64,000 bases of DNA from Planctomycetota bacterium (GTDB lineage Bacteria > Planctomycetota > J058 > JAJDCQ01): NCBI GenBank assembly GCA_029260755.1, contig JAJDCQ010000178.1:1-64000 (forward strand), given 5' to 3'. Under the pieces are notes generated by a model. The model was given only the letters and a program-made list of their open reading frames with translations, was not told the DNA's origin and ran no database searches. Shown here piece by piece: positions 40,025 to 51,193 of the stretch (the stretch's first letter is position 1; each line of letters begins with the position of its first letter). The position numbers and the translations under genes are program-made.

Positions 40025-40867
40025 ATGTCCCGCTCCGACTTCTGGTTCACGACGCTCTCGGGGGTGACGGCGAGCCGGCCCGATTGGGCGGAGATCGCCC
40101 ACTACCTCGAGCCGGTGCGCCGCTACCTCACGCTCCGGGCGCCGCGGCTCCCCGAGGCCGACCGGGACGACCTCGCCCAGGAGGTTCTCGTCGCGATGGC
40201 CGAGCGCCTCGTCGCCGGCTACGACGTGCGGCGTGGTCGGTTCCGGGCGTTCCTCAAGGGCGCCATCGATCACAAGCTCGCGGACCTCTACCGACGACGC
40301 CTCGGGCCGCGCCGGGAGAGCAGCCTCGACGCGGTCGGCGTCGAGCCGACGGACGAGGCGCTTGCCATGCCCGAGGCGGACGCCCTCGCGATCGACCTCG
40401 AGGCGGAGCTCCTTCGCGCGATCCGCGCGTTTCACGATCGCCACGCGCAGGAGGGCGAGCTCGAGCTCGTCTACTGCTTCGGCGACCGGCTGGTGAAGGG
40501 CCTCTCCGAGGCGGAGATCGCGGCCGCGGAGGGGTGGAGCCGCGACCGGGTGAAGCGGCTCCTCGCGCGGGCGCGCGGCGAGGTGCTGCGCGAGCTCGTC
40601 GGCAACCTCCTCGCCCGCGACGGCGCCGCGACCGACGACGGCGTCGCCGCCGAGGCGGCCGAGCTCGTCCGGGCCGGCCTGCGGCGACCGCGCGACCGGG
40701 CCCGTCTGCTCGAGGCGGCGAAGCGCCCGCCCGCGGCGACCGTCGCCGAGGAGCTCGGCGACGCGATCGCGGCGGCCCGCGCGCACTTCGTTGGCCTGCA
40801 GACCGAGGCGGGCCACGAGCTCCTTCGCGGCCTCACCTGCATCTTCGACGAGGACGAACGGTCGTGA
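40025..40867 (+). CDS. RNA polymerase sigma factor, sigma-70 family (ECF-like)
   Basis: 280 residues. Region 2 is visible as YLTLRAPRLPEADRDDLAQEVLVAMAERLVAGYD...GRFRAFLKGAIDHKLADLYRRR, with the DLAQEV and the basic -10-binding helix in place; region 4 is LSEAEIAAAEGWSRDRVKRLLARARGEVLREL, a helix-turn-helix. Between and after them are longer helical insertions than in simple ECF factors, and about 75 extra residues follow region 4. The downstream gene is a kinase coupled by a GTGA overlap, an arrangement seen in planctomycetes, where kinases are thought to regulate ECF factors; the phosphorylation target is unproven. The ATG at 40025 directly follows a -10 box, no ribosome binding site is visible. 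Confidence 0.88.
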   Translation: MSRSDFWFTTLSGVTASRPDWAEIAHYLEPVRRYLTLRAPRLPEADRDDLAQEVLVAMAERLVAGYDVRRGRFRAFLKGAIDHKLADLYRRRLGPRRESSLDAVGVEPTDEALAMPEADALAIDLEAELLRAIRAFHDRHAQEGELELVYCFGDRLVKGLSEAEIAAAEGWSRDRVKRLLARARGEVLRELVGNLLARDGAATDDGVAAEAAELVRAGLRRPRDRARLLEAAKRPPAATVAEELGDAIAAARAHFVGLQTEAGHELLRGLTCIFDEDERS

Positions 40868-42807
40868 GCGCCGCACCGACCCGCGCCGAGGCGCCCTCAG
40901 GCGATCTCCCCGCGGTGCCGGGGTATCGGATCGCGCGCGCCCTCGGACGCGGCGGGCAGGCCGTCGTGTTCCTCGCCACGACCGACGACGACCTCGAGAA
41001 GGAGGTCGCCCTCAAGTACTTCCCGCCGCTCGGTCGCAACGTCTACCGCCGCGAGCTCCAGACCGCGCGCGCGATCGAGGCGGCGCGTCGCGAGACCCGG
41101 TGCGAGCATCTGGTCGAGGGCTACGCCGCCGGCGAGCTGCCGGACGGAGCCGCCTTCATCGCGATGACCTACTACGCCCGCGGCTCGCTCGCCGACGCGG
41201 TCCGTGAACGCGGCCCGTTGCCCGAGCCCGAGGCGCTCGGGCACATCCGCGCCGCCCTCGCCGCCGTCGGCGTCCTCCACGAACGCGGCCTGGTCCACGA
41301 CGACGTCAAGCCGAGCAACCTGTTCGTCGGCGCCGACGGGGTGACCGCGCTCGGCGACTTCGGCCTCGCCCGTGGCCTCGACCAGTCCGCGACCGGCGGC
41401 GGGACGCCCGCGTTCGCCGCGCCCGAGGTCTTCCTCGGCGCGCCCCGCGCCAACCGGATCGCGGCCGACCTCTACTCGGTCGGCGCGACCCTCTACTTCC
41501 TCCTGACGGGCAAGCCCCCGTTTCCCGGCCGCCCCGACCTCTTCGAGCTCGAGCGCCACGGCGTCCCGCGACCGCTCCAGCGCACGCTCCTCCGAGCGCT
41601 CCGCGAGGAGCCCGACGCGCGCTTCCCGTCGGCGGAGGCGCTCCGGGCCGCCCTCGCCGAGGACGAGCGCCGGATCAGCAGCCGCCGGACGGCCATCGCG
41701 ACGCCGGATCACGGAGCGATCCCGGGCCGCGCCGCCCGGCCCGCCGCGGCCGCCCGCGGGATCGCCCTCGCCGCGATCGCCGTCGGCGCCCTCGTCGCCT
41801 TCACCGCGATCGCCGCGTCGGTCGGCCCGTTCGGGGGCCCTCCCGCCGACGACGTCGGCGCAACGAGCGCCGTCGCCGACTCGACGACCCCGCCGCCGAC
41901 GGTCCCCCCGGTCGCGGCGCCCGCGCCGGCCGCCACGCGTGAGGCGAGCTTCGCCGCGTCGACGGTGGTCCTCCGGGACGCGCGATCGAACGTGATCGTC
42001 CTCACCGACGGTCGGGCGCCGCGCGCCCTCGGACCGAGCCGCTGCGTGGCCGTGACTCCTGATGGTCGCGCCGTGATCGCGCCGCCCGACGGGTCGGTCG
42101 TCCTCGAGGGGGATGCGCCCGTCCGGCCGCACGCGGATGCGGTCGTCGCGCTCGCGGCCGGCTTCGACGCCGACGGCGCCGCGGTCGTGGCGAGCGCGTC
42201 GGTCGCCGGAGCGGTCGTCCTCCTCCGCGAGCGAGACGGCGCGCTCGAGCCCGCCGAGGCTCGCCTCGCCGCCGATGGCTGGACCGGGATCGTGAGCCTC
42301 GCCCTCTCGGCGGACGGCGCGCGCCTCGCGGTCGGGAGAATCGCGACCGGCGCCGGCGCGCCGCCGCCGCGCGTGGCCGTGCACCGGATCGACGGCGACG
42401 GGGTCGTCGCCGCGCCGATCCTCGAGCGCGAGCTGCCGCCGTTCGCGGGCGTCGTGTTCCTCGGCGACGCCGCCCTCGCCGTCGGCCTCCTCGACGGCCA
42501 GATCGCGACGGTGGCCATCGACGACGATGGCGCCGGATCGCCGACCCTCGCGCGCGTCTTCGCCGCCTCGATCGAGTGGCTCGCGCTCCGCCCCGATGGA
42601 CACGTCATCGCCCTGGGTGATGACCGCGTCTCGCGGGTGGTGAACGCCGGCGAGGCGCCCCGACCCGACGAGATGATCGTCCTCGACGACGACGAGCGCC
42701 GCGTCCTCTGGCCGCGCGAGCCGCGCCGCGTCGTCCGCGTCCTCGACGGGGCGAAGCTCGCGAAGGGGCAGCTCGAGGTGCGGAGCGAGCCCGAGCGGCT
42801 CCCCTGA
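40864..42807 (+). CDS. Ser/Thr protein kinase with membrane helix and propeller-like extracytoplasmic part
   Basis: 647 residues. The kinase domain (about 21-285) keeps GRGGQAVVF (28-36), catalytic K51 (VALKYF), DFG at 165-167 and PAFAAPEV, but the catalytic loop reads HDDVKPSN (145-152) where HRDLKPxN is expected: the arginine of HRD is replaced by aspartate while the catalytic Asp and the Asn remain, so it may be active with altered activation. One membrane helix lies at about 296-322, then a Pro/Thr linker. The last 290 residues carry repeated strands ending GRAVIAPPDGSV, GARLAVGRI, GQIATVAID and DGHVIALGDDRV, resembling WD40-like propeller blades. It overlaps the sigma-factor gene by 4 bases. 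Confidence 0.9.
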   Translation: MSAAPTRAEAPSGDLPAVPGYRIARALGRGGQAVVFLATTDDDLEKEVALKYFPPLGRNVYRRELQTARAIEAARRETRCEHLVEGYAAGELPDGAAFIAMTYYARGSLADAVRERGPLPEPEALGHIRAALAAVGVLHERGLVHDDVKPSNLFVGADGVTALGDFGLARGLDQSATGGGTPAFAAPEVFLGAPRANRIAADLYSVGATLYFLLTGKPPFPGRPDLFELERHGVPRPLQRTLLRALREEPDARFPSAEALRAALAEDERRISSRRTAIATPDHGAIPGRAARPAAAARGIALAAIAVGALVAFTAIAASVGPFGGPPADDVGATSAVADSTTPPPTVPPVAAPAPAATREASFAASTVVLRDARSNVIVLTDGRAPRALGPSRCVAVTPDGRAVIAPPDGSVVLEGDAPVRPHADAVVALAAGFDADGAAVVASASVAGAVVLLRERDGALEPAEARLAADGWTGIVSLALSADGARLAVGRIATGAGAPPPRVAVHRIDGDGVVAAPILERELPPFAGVVFLGDAALAVGLLDGQIATVAIDDDGAGSPTLARVFAASIEWLALRPDGHVIALGDDRVSRVVNAGEAPRPDEMIVLDDDERRVLWPREPRRVVRVLDGAKLAKGQLEVRSEPERLP

Positions 42808-42828
42808 GCGGTCGGCCGGCTCGATGAG

Positions 42829-42980
42829 GATGGAACCACGGAGGCACGGAGACACGGAGAGGCTTCGGTCCGACCAGGTCTCCGCATCGTCGGATCGTGG
42901 TCGCCTCGAGCCCGTCGAGGATGGCGCCGGACAGTGGATCCTCCGTGCCTCCGTGGTGACATCTGCTCGCCGAAGGCGAG
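42829..42980. repeat. Intergenic repeat family B, copy 3
   Basis: Arms of GGAACCACGGAGGCACGGAG-type units and their complement (ending at about 42964) lie between two convergent genes. The right boundary is CTCGCC-GAA-GGCGAG (42966-42980); the left boundary hairpin is degenerate. The centre is shorter and different from the other copies. Confidence 0.85.
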
Positions 42981-43004
42981 CCGCCCGGGCGCTCGTCGCT
43001 CGGG

Positions 43005-45701
<2,697 letters not shown>

Positions 45702-46010
45702 CGATGAACAGGGTAGACCCCGGGCCGGTGCGGGACAAACAGCCGGTTGCGGCGTCGGCCGAAGGTCTCGCGACGAGGCCTCGTCCATCGGAGGTGCCAC
45801 CTCCGACCGCGGGTCCGGGGGGAGGGAATCGGACCCGCTCCATCCGACGGACGCCCGTCGGGAGCCGGCCGCGCCATCGGCACGGCGAATGCTCTCGGCG
45901 AGGCCGGCCATTCCGATCACGGAGGGCAAGAGACAAGAGCGGGGACGGGACACCTCAGGGGCGTGGCCGGGGACGGGCGTGTCGGTACACGCGTTGCAAT
46001 CCATCTCGCC
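45702..46010. other. 309-base gap between divergent kinase and MFS genes
   Basis: It contains the kinase promoter at its left end and a CCGACGG-ACGC-CCGTCGG hairpin at 45844-45861. No gene, repeat family or ribosome binding site for the MFS gene is apparent. Confidence 0.6.
45710..45738 (-). promoter_or_regulatory. Promoter of the FGE-kinase (leaderless type)
   Basis: On the minus strand: -35 TTGTCC (45738-45733), 17-bp spacer, -10 TACCCT (45715-45710), with the ATG 8 bases after the -10. No ribosome binding site precedes the ATG. Confidence 0.5.
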
Positions 46011-47474
46011 ATGCGCCCCACGCCCCGGAGCTCGGTGACTCGCCTGCGTGTCAAGCCGCCGGGCTCGAGCCTGACGACTTCCGCCCAGCCGGGGCTTGCT
46101 GCAGGAGCACCCGAGCCGCGCGCGCTGGCGGCCCTTCTCGTCGGGTTCTTTCTCCTCGTCACCGCCCAGGGCTTGATCGGGTTGCTCCTACCTCTCGGCG
46201 CCCAGACGCGCGGCTTTGGGACGACCGTGATTGCCCTCGTGCTCGGCTGCTACTACGCGGGCTTCGTGCTCGGCTGCCTGCTCGTTCCGCGACTGCTGAC
46301 CCGGACGGGCAGGACGCGCGGCTACGCCCTGCTGGCGGTCGTCGCCTCCGCGGCTGTCCTCATTCACGGGTTCGTCGCCGCGCCGCTCGCGTGGTCGGTC
46401 CTCCGCGCGCTCACCGGCTTCTGCTTCGCGGGTGCCTACCTGATCGTCGAGAGCCAGCTGAACGAGTCGGCGACCATCGGGAACCGAGGGCGGGTGATCG
46501 CCGCCTACCTGGCGGTGGACATGGTCGCGCTGACGCTCGGGCAGTTGCTCGTGAACGTCATCGATCCCGCCCGCTCCGGATCCTTCGCCGTCGCCGCGGC
46601 ATTGCTGCTCGTGGCGGCGGTCGGTCCGGGCCTCGTCCGCGAGCCCGCGACGCGTGCCGGCGGATCGCGGATGCCGGCTCCGACGCCGGATCCGCCACCG
46701 GCTCCGCCGCGGGCGTCCGGCGCGTCCTTCGGGGTGGCCGGGTGCCTGGCGGTGGGCGTCGCCAACGGGGCCTTCTGGTCGCTGGGACCGCTCTACGGCA
46801 CGGCCATCGGCCTTCAGGCGGCCGGCGTTTCGGTGCTCATGAGCCTCGTCGTCGCGGCCGGCGCAGCGGCGCAGCTTCCGGTGGGATGGCTCTCCGACCG
46901 ACTCGGGCGGGCGGGAGTGCTCCTCGCGACGGGCGCGCTCGCGGCGGGCACGAGCCTCGGCCTCGCCGCGCGCGGGCCCGAAGCGACGACCGCGACCTTC
47001 GCCGGGGTTGCCATGCTCGGCGCGCTCATGATGCCGCTGTACGGGTTGAGCGTCGCCCACGCCAACGACGGCGCGCCGGACGGCCAGGCGGTGACCCTGG
47101 GCGCCCGTCTGCTCCTCTTCTGGGCGGTCGGCGCGGCGGTTGGTCCCGTTCTTGCCGGGGCGGCGATTTCGGTGCTGGGTCCGTCCGGCCTCTTCGTCCA
47201 CATGGCCGCGGTCTACGCCCTGCTGGTGGGGTGGGTGGTCGTCGGGCTCTTCGCGGTACGTCAGGCGAGCCGTCCGACTCGACTCCGGGCCGACAGGGTC
47301 TCGCCCTCGATGGAGTCCATGGCGATGAACGGATCGCCGGCATGCTTGCCGATCGCCAGAGGAGACGTCCTGCCGGAACGAGACGGACAACCGGCGCCGA
47401 CGTCGTGGAGAAGAGGAGGACCCACACCTTCGCGAGAGACCGATTCTACGTCACGACGCCGATCTACTATGTGA
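46011..47474 (+). CDS. MFS transporter of the YcaD type with an aberrant C-terminal tail
   Basis: 487 residues. About twelve membrane helices in two sets of six fill residues 40-425. The stretch AYLIVESQLNESATIGNRGRVIAAYLAVDMVALTLGQLLVNVI closely resembles E. coli YcaD (VVVESALMCSG...NRGRLLAAYMM...LGQLLVSK), so it belongs to that drug/small-molecule-exporter-like branch; the substrate is unknown. The native protein seems to end near VGLFAVRQASR (about 47275). After that the frame reads through a reversed fragment of the neighbouring kinase gene (47288-47356) and into the first 70 bases of metG, giving about 65 unrelated residues. Leucine codons TTG and CTA occur more often than in neighbours. 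I read this as an insertion that lost its own stop codon. Confidence 0.85.
   Translation: MRPTPRSSVTRLRVKPPGSSLTTSAQPGLAAGAPEPRALAALLVGFFLLVTAQGLIGLLLPLGAQTRGFGTTVIALVLGCYYAGFVLGCLLVPRLLTRTGRTRGYALLAVVASAAVLIHGFVAAPLAWSVLRALTGFCFAGAYLIVESQLNESATIGNRGRVIAAYLAVDMVALTLGQLLVNVIDPARSGSFAVAAALLLVAAVGPGLVREPATRAGGSRMPAPTPDPPPAPPRASGASFGVAGCLAVGVANGAFWSLGPLYGTAIGLQAAGVSVLMSLVVAAGAAAQLPVGWLSDRLGRAGVLLATGALAAGTSLGLAARGPEATTATFAGVAMLGALMMPLYGLSVAHANDGAPDGQAVTLGARLLLFWAVGAAVGPVLAGAAISVLGPSGLFVHMAAVYALLVGWVVVGLFAVRQASRPTRLRADRVSPSMESMAMNGSPACLPIARGDVLPERDGQPAPTSWRRGGPTPSRETDSTSRRRSTM
47288..47356 (-). pseudogene. Displaced fragment of the FGE-kinase gene
   Basis: This 69-bp stretch is about 90% identical to 45207-45275, inside the kinase gene, in the same orientation on the chromosome. 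On the minus strand it still spells HAGDPFIAMDSIEGETLSA, against HAGDPFIVMDYIEGETLSA in the intact kinase (hinge region). It is a remnant of a duplication or of a lost paralogous kinase. Confidence 0.8.
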
Positions 47475-49048
47475 ACGATCGGCCCCACCTCGGCCACGTC
47501 TACACGACGACGCTCGCCGACGTCCTCGCCCGCTTTCACCGGCTCGCCGGCCGCGAGACGTTCTTCCTGACCGGGACCGACGAGCATGCGGGAAAGGTCG
47601 TCGAGGCGGCCGAGGCGCGCGGCCTGACGCCGAGGGCGTGGGCCGACGCGAACGCCGCGGCGTTCCGGGGCAGCTTCGAGCGCTTCGGGATCGAGAACGA
47701 CGACTTCATCCGGACGAGCGAGGCGCGCCACATCGAGCGAGTGAAGCGCTACCTCGCGCCGCTCCTCGAGAGCGGCGATGTCTACCCGGGCGAGTACGAA
47801 GGCTGGTACGACGCGGGGCAGGAGGAGTACGTCGCCGACGGACGGGCGGCGGCGAACGAGTTCCGGAGCCCGGTCTCGGGTCGACCGCTCCTCCGCCGGA
47901 CCGAGCGGAACTACTTCTTCCGGCTCTCGGCCTGGGCCGAGCCGCTCCTGGCGCTCCTCGAGGCGGGCGACGTCTTCGACGTCGCCCCCGCGGCGCGCAA
48001 GAACGAGGTGATCGCCCGGGTCCGCGACGGGCTCGACGACGTCCCGATCTCGCGGGCCGGCTTCGACGGCTGGGGCGTCCCGGTCCCGGGCGAGCCGGGG
48101 CACACCGTCTACGTCTGGATCGACGCCCTCTGCAACTACCTCTCGGCGGTCGACACCGACGCGCGCCGCCATCTCTGGCCGGCCGACGTCCACCTGATCG
48201 CGAAGGACATCCTCTGGTTCCACGCGGTGATCTGGCCGGCGCTGCTCCTCGCCCTCGGCCGACGGCCCGGCCTGCAGTGGGTGCGCCTGCCGCGTCTCGT
48301 CTACGCCCACTCGTTCTGGGTGCGCGAGGGCGCGAAGATGAGCAAGAGCCTCGGCAACTTCGTCGAGACCGAGCACCTGAGCGAGCACGCCGAGGCGCTC
48401 GGCGTCGACGCCGTCCGGTGGTTCCTCGCCACGCGGGGGCCGCTCGGCACGGCCGACGGCGACTTCTCCGACGCGAGCCTCATCGCCGCCCACGACGCCG
48501 ACCTCGCGAACGGGTTCGGCAACGCGGTCAGCCGGGTCGCGGCGGCGATCGCGCGGTGGACGGACGGGCGGGTGCCCGCGCCGCGGGCGGAGGCCGAGAC
48601 GACCGACGAGACGGCCGCGGCGGCGCGGGAGCTCCGCGCGGCGGCCGGGCGGGCGCCCGTGGCCGTCGCCAGCGCGTTCGAGGCGATCGACATCCACGGA
48701 GCGCTCGCCGCCGCCCTCGAGCTCGTCCGCGAGGTCGATCGCTTCGTCGAGCGGACGGCGCCGTTCCGGCTCGCCAAGGAGGGTCCGGCGCGGCGAGCCG
48801 ACCTCGAGACGATCCTCCACCACGCGGCCGAGGCGCTGCGGATCGCCTCGCTGCTCCTGTGGCCGGCGATCCCCGCGGGCGTCGCGACGTTCTGGGGTCG
48901 GATCGGCCGCGACGAATGGGGCGACGCCCTGGCCGACCGCGGACGCGGTGACCTCGCCTGCTGGGCGTCGTGGGGCGGCTTCGTCGGCGGCGAGCCCTTC
49001 GCGAAGGGGCCGCCGCTCTTCCCCCGGGCGGGCTCGGGGCGGCGGTGA
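47405..49048 (+). CDS. metG: Methionyl-tRNA synthetase (short form, no zinc knuckle)
   Basis: 547 residues from the GTG at 47405, the only start candidate before the conserved FYVTTPIYYVNDRPHLGHVYT (HLGH is the HIGH motif). KMSKS is intact (KMSKSLGN near 311) and the anticodon-recognition region follows. In the connective peptide, where zinc-containing forms have cysteine pairs (YEGWYCVPCE), this protein reads YEGWYDAGQEEYV, so no zinc is bound; such forms are known. The C-terminal tRNA-binding extension is absent. No ribosome binding site precedes the GTG; AGGAGG at 47414-47420 is inside the frame. The MFS frame runs 70 bases into the gene. Confidence 0.93.
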   Translation: MEKRRTHTFARDRFYVTTPIYYVNDRPHLGHVYTTTLADVLARFHRLAGRETFFLTGTDEHAGKVVEAAEARGLTPRAWADANAAAFRGSFERFGIENDDFIRTSEARHIERVKRYLAPLLESGDVYPGEYEGWYDAGQEEYVADGRAAANEFRSPVSGRPLLRRTERNYFFRLSAWAEPLLALLEAGDVFDVAPAARKNEVIARVRDGLDDVPISRAGFDGWGVPVPGEPGHTVYVWIDALCNYLSAVDTDARRHLWPADVHLIAKDILWFHAVIWPALLLALGRRPGLQWVRLPRLVYAHSFWVREGAKMSKSLGNFVETEHLSEHAEALGVDAVRWFLATRGPLGTADGDFSDASLIAAHDADLANGFGNAVSRVAAAIARWTDGRVPAPRAEAETTDETAAAARELRAAAGRAPVAVASAFEAIDIHGALAAALELVREVDRFVERTAPFRLAKEGPARRADLETILHHAAEALRIASLLLWPAIPAGVATFWGRIGRDEWGDALADRGRGDLACWASWGGFVGGEPFAKGPPLFPRAGSGRR

Positions 49049-49071
49049 GGCCCCGCCTCGTCCCCTCGCCG

Positions 49072-49100
49072 TGGACCGAACGGCCGCGGAAGTCTAACCT
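49072..49100 (+). promoter_or_regulatory. Possible leaderless promoter of the 49110 membrane gene
   Basis: -35 TGGACC (49072-49077), 17-bp spacer, -10 TAACCT (49095-49100), then 9 bases to the ATG. The hexamers are weaker than in the other cases. Confidence 0.35.
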
Positions 49101-49109
49101 CGGCGTTTC

Positions 49110-49991
49110 ATGAGCGACGCCGCGCCAACCCCGCCCCCGGCCCCGACCCGCCGAGCCTCGAGCGCCGTCGCGGCGCTCACGATCGTCTCGGCGCTGGCGG
49201 TCGCGAGCTCGCTCGTCGTGCTGGCCGTGCGGTTCCCGGCGACGCCGCCGCTCCTCGACCCCGCCGTGCCCGCCGCCGGTCAGGTCGAGCCGATCGAGCG
49301 CATCGAGCGCGAGCTGATCGACGCGCTCCCGCCTCTGTCGGCGACGTTCGCGTGGTGGGCGGCCGACGCCCACGACGGCCGCCGCCGGGGCGTCCTCTCG
49401 CCCGACGACTGGGAGCTGCAGAACCGGACGCACGCCGAGCGCGTCGAGCGCTTCAACGACAACGTGCGCCTGTTCCGCGCGCGGTACCTCTCCGCCGTCG
49501 CGCTCCTCGTCTCCGCCCTCGGGCTCGGCGCGCTCGCGGCGGGCGCCACCCTCGCGCGCGGCGCGTCTCCGCTCTCGCTCCTCCTCCCGCTCGGGTGCTG
49601 CTTCGCGGTCACGCCGGTCATCACCGAGCCGGTCATCGGGAACGACTTCGGCTCGGACCTCCTGCCGTTCGTCCTGCCGATCCTGATCGGCGGCGCCGCG
49701 CTTCTCCTCATGAACCTCGGCGCCTTCGTCGCGCCGGCCGAGGCGGTCGGCGGCTTCGTCGGGCGACGCCCCTGGCTCGCGGCGCTCCTCGGAGCGATCC
49801 TCTTCGGCGGGATCGGCGCCGCGCTCATCGCGATCGGCGTCGCCGAGTCGATGGAGATCCTCCTCCGACCGGGCGCCGTCTTCGTCGCGAACGCGATCGT
49901 GCTCCTGCTCGGCGCGATCGTCCTGGGCCTCGCGGGGCTCCTCGGCGGGCGCGGCGCCCGGCCGGACCCGTCGAGCGCGCCGCCATCTTGA
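49110..49991 (+). CDS. Multi-spanning membrane protein of unknown function
   Basis: 293 residues. One N-terminal helix (about 18-42) is followed by an outside or cytoplasmic hydrophilic part (about 45-125), then at least five hydrophobic segments (about 128-150, 155-175, 188-210, 228-250 and 257-282). There are no transporter or enzyme motifs. The stretch PLGCCFAVTPVITEPVIGNDFGSDLLPFVLPILIGG is the most distinctive. It stops 36 bases before holB. Codon usage is normal, so I regard it as a real gene even though it has no recognisable relatives. Confidence 0.8.
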   Translation: MSDAAPTPPPAPTRRASSAVAALTIVSALAVASSLVVLAVRFPATPPLLDPAVPAAGQVEPIERIERELIDALPPLSATFAWWAADAHDGRRRGVLSPDDWELQNRTHAERVERFNDNVRLFRARYLSAVALLVSALGLGALAAGATLARGASPLSLLLPLGCCFAVTPVITEPVIGNDFGSDLLPFVLPILIGGAALLLMNLGAFVAPAEAVGGFVGRRPWLAALLGAILFGGIGAALIAIGVAESMEILLRPGAVFVANAIVLLLGAIVLGLAGLLGGRGARPDPSSAPPS

Positions 49992-50016
49992 TCCCCCCTG
50001 ACTCCGCTGCTACCAT
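49988..50016 (+). promoter_or_regulatory. Promoter of holB (near-leaderless)
   Basis: -35 TTGATC (49988-49993), 17-bp spacer, -10 TACCAT (50011-50016), then 10 bases to the ATG at 50027. The -35 box overlaps the stop codon of the preceding gene. Confidence 0.5.
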
Positions 50017-50026
50017 TCCCCGCTTC

Positions 50027-51193
50027 ATGAGCGGAGCGACCGATCCCGTCACCTTCTCGCGCGTCCGAGGCCAGGACACGGCCCGCCGCCTCCTCGCGAG
50101 CGCCCTCCGCGCCGACCGGCTCTACCCGTCGTATCTGTTCGCGGGGCCCGACGGAGTCGGCAAGCGCCTTCTCGCTCTGGAGGTCGCGACGGCGCTCGCA
50201 TGCCATCGCTGGACGATGCCCGGCGACACGCCGCCGGGCCCGAGCCTCTTCGGCGGATCCCGCGGCGCCGAGCCGGCGAGCGACGCCTCGGAGATCCCGT
50301 GCGGGTCGTGCGGCGGCTGCGGGCGCGCCCGCCGCGAGCGCCACCCCGACATCACGATCGTCGCGCCGCCCGAGGGCAAGCGCCTGATCCCGCTCGCGGA
50401 TGTCCGCGAGATGGACTCGTTCCTCCGCCTCGCGCCCCTCGAGTCCCGCCGCCGCGTGGCGATCGTCCTCGAGGCGGACCGCCTCGGCGAGCCGGCCCAG
50501 AACGCGCTCCTCAAGACGCTCGAGGAGCCGCCGCGCCTCGCCCACGTCATCCTCGTCACGACGACGCCGGGGAAGCTCCTCCCGACCGTCCTGAGCCGGT
50601 GCCCGCGCGTCCCGTTCGGGCGGCTCGACCTCGAGACGCTCGAGGCGATCGGCCTCGCAGCCGACCTCTCGCCCGAGGACGCGGGCGAGCGCGCCGCCCT
50701 CGCCCGCGGGAGCGCCTCGACCCTGACCGACGAGCACCTCGCCGGCCGCCTCGGCGCGGCGGCGGTCGTCCTCGAGGGGCTGCTCGGTCCCGACGCCGCC
50801 CTCGCCCTGGCCGGACGCGGCTCGGAGGTGGCGACCGACGATCCCTTCGGCGCGGCGGAGGTGATCGCGAAGGCGGCCGTCGCGGCGAGCGCCAGCAGCG
50901 GCGACACCCTCGAGGCGCGCCGACAGGCGGTGATGGAGGTCCTCGACGAGGCGAACGAGCGCCTCCGCCTCGGCCTCGCGGCGCTCCTCGGCGCCGGCGC
51001 TCCCGGCGCACCGGACGGCGAGGCGCTCTGGCGTTCGGGCGTGCAGCCGCGCGAGCTCGAGGCGACGATCGGCGAGGTCGATCTGGCTCTCGAGCACATC
51101 ACGTTCAACGTCACGCTGGAGCGTGCCCTCGCCGGGCTGCTCGTGCGGGCGCGCGTTCGGCGTCCCGAGCCGCGGCGCGGAGGTAACCCATGA
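50027..51193 (+). CDS. holB: DNA polymerase III delta-prime subunit
   Basis: 388 residues. Delta-prime is the stator of the clamp loader that places the beta ring on DNA. AAA+ features: FSRVRGQDTARRLLASAL, Walker A GPDGVGKR, the zinc cluster CGSCGGCGRARRERHPDI, the switch region RRRVAIVLEADRLGEPAQNALLKTLEEPP and the sensor stretch ILVTTTPGKLLPTVLSRC. The C-terminal collar domain is all-helical. ATG at 50027 is 10 nt after a -10 box and has no ribosome binding site. It overlaps the next gene by 4 bases (ATGA). Confidence 0.92.
   Translation: MSGATDPVTFSRVRGQDTARRLLASALRADRLYPSYLFAGPDGVGKRLLALEVATALACHRWTMPGDTPPGPSLFGGSRGAEPASDASEIPCGSCGGCGRARRERHPDITIVAPPEGKRLIPLADVREMDSFLRLAPLESRRRVAIVLEADRLGEPAQNALLKTLEEPPRLAHVILVTTTPGKLLPTVLSRCPRVPFGRLDLETLEAIGLAADLSPEDAGERAALARGSASTLTDEHLAGRLGAAAVVLEGLLGPDAALALAGRGSEVATDDPFGAAEVIAKAAVAASASSGDTLEARRQAVMEVLDEANERLRLGLAALLGAGAPGAPDGEALWRSGVQPRELEATIGEVDLALEHITFNVTLERALAGLLVRARVRRPEPRRGGNP

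Noticed and set aside
45704-47404. N-terminal extension of metG back to 45704
   Set aside because: The frame is open but overlaps the MFS coding region in another frame and lacks any conserved sequence before the HLGH motif.
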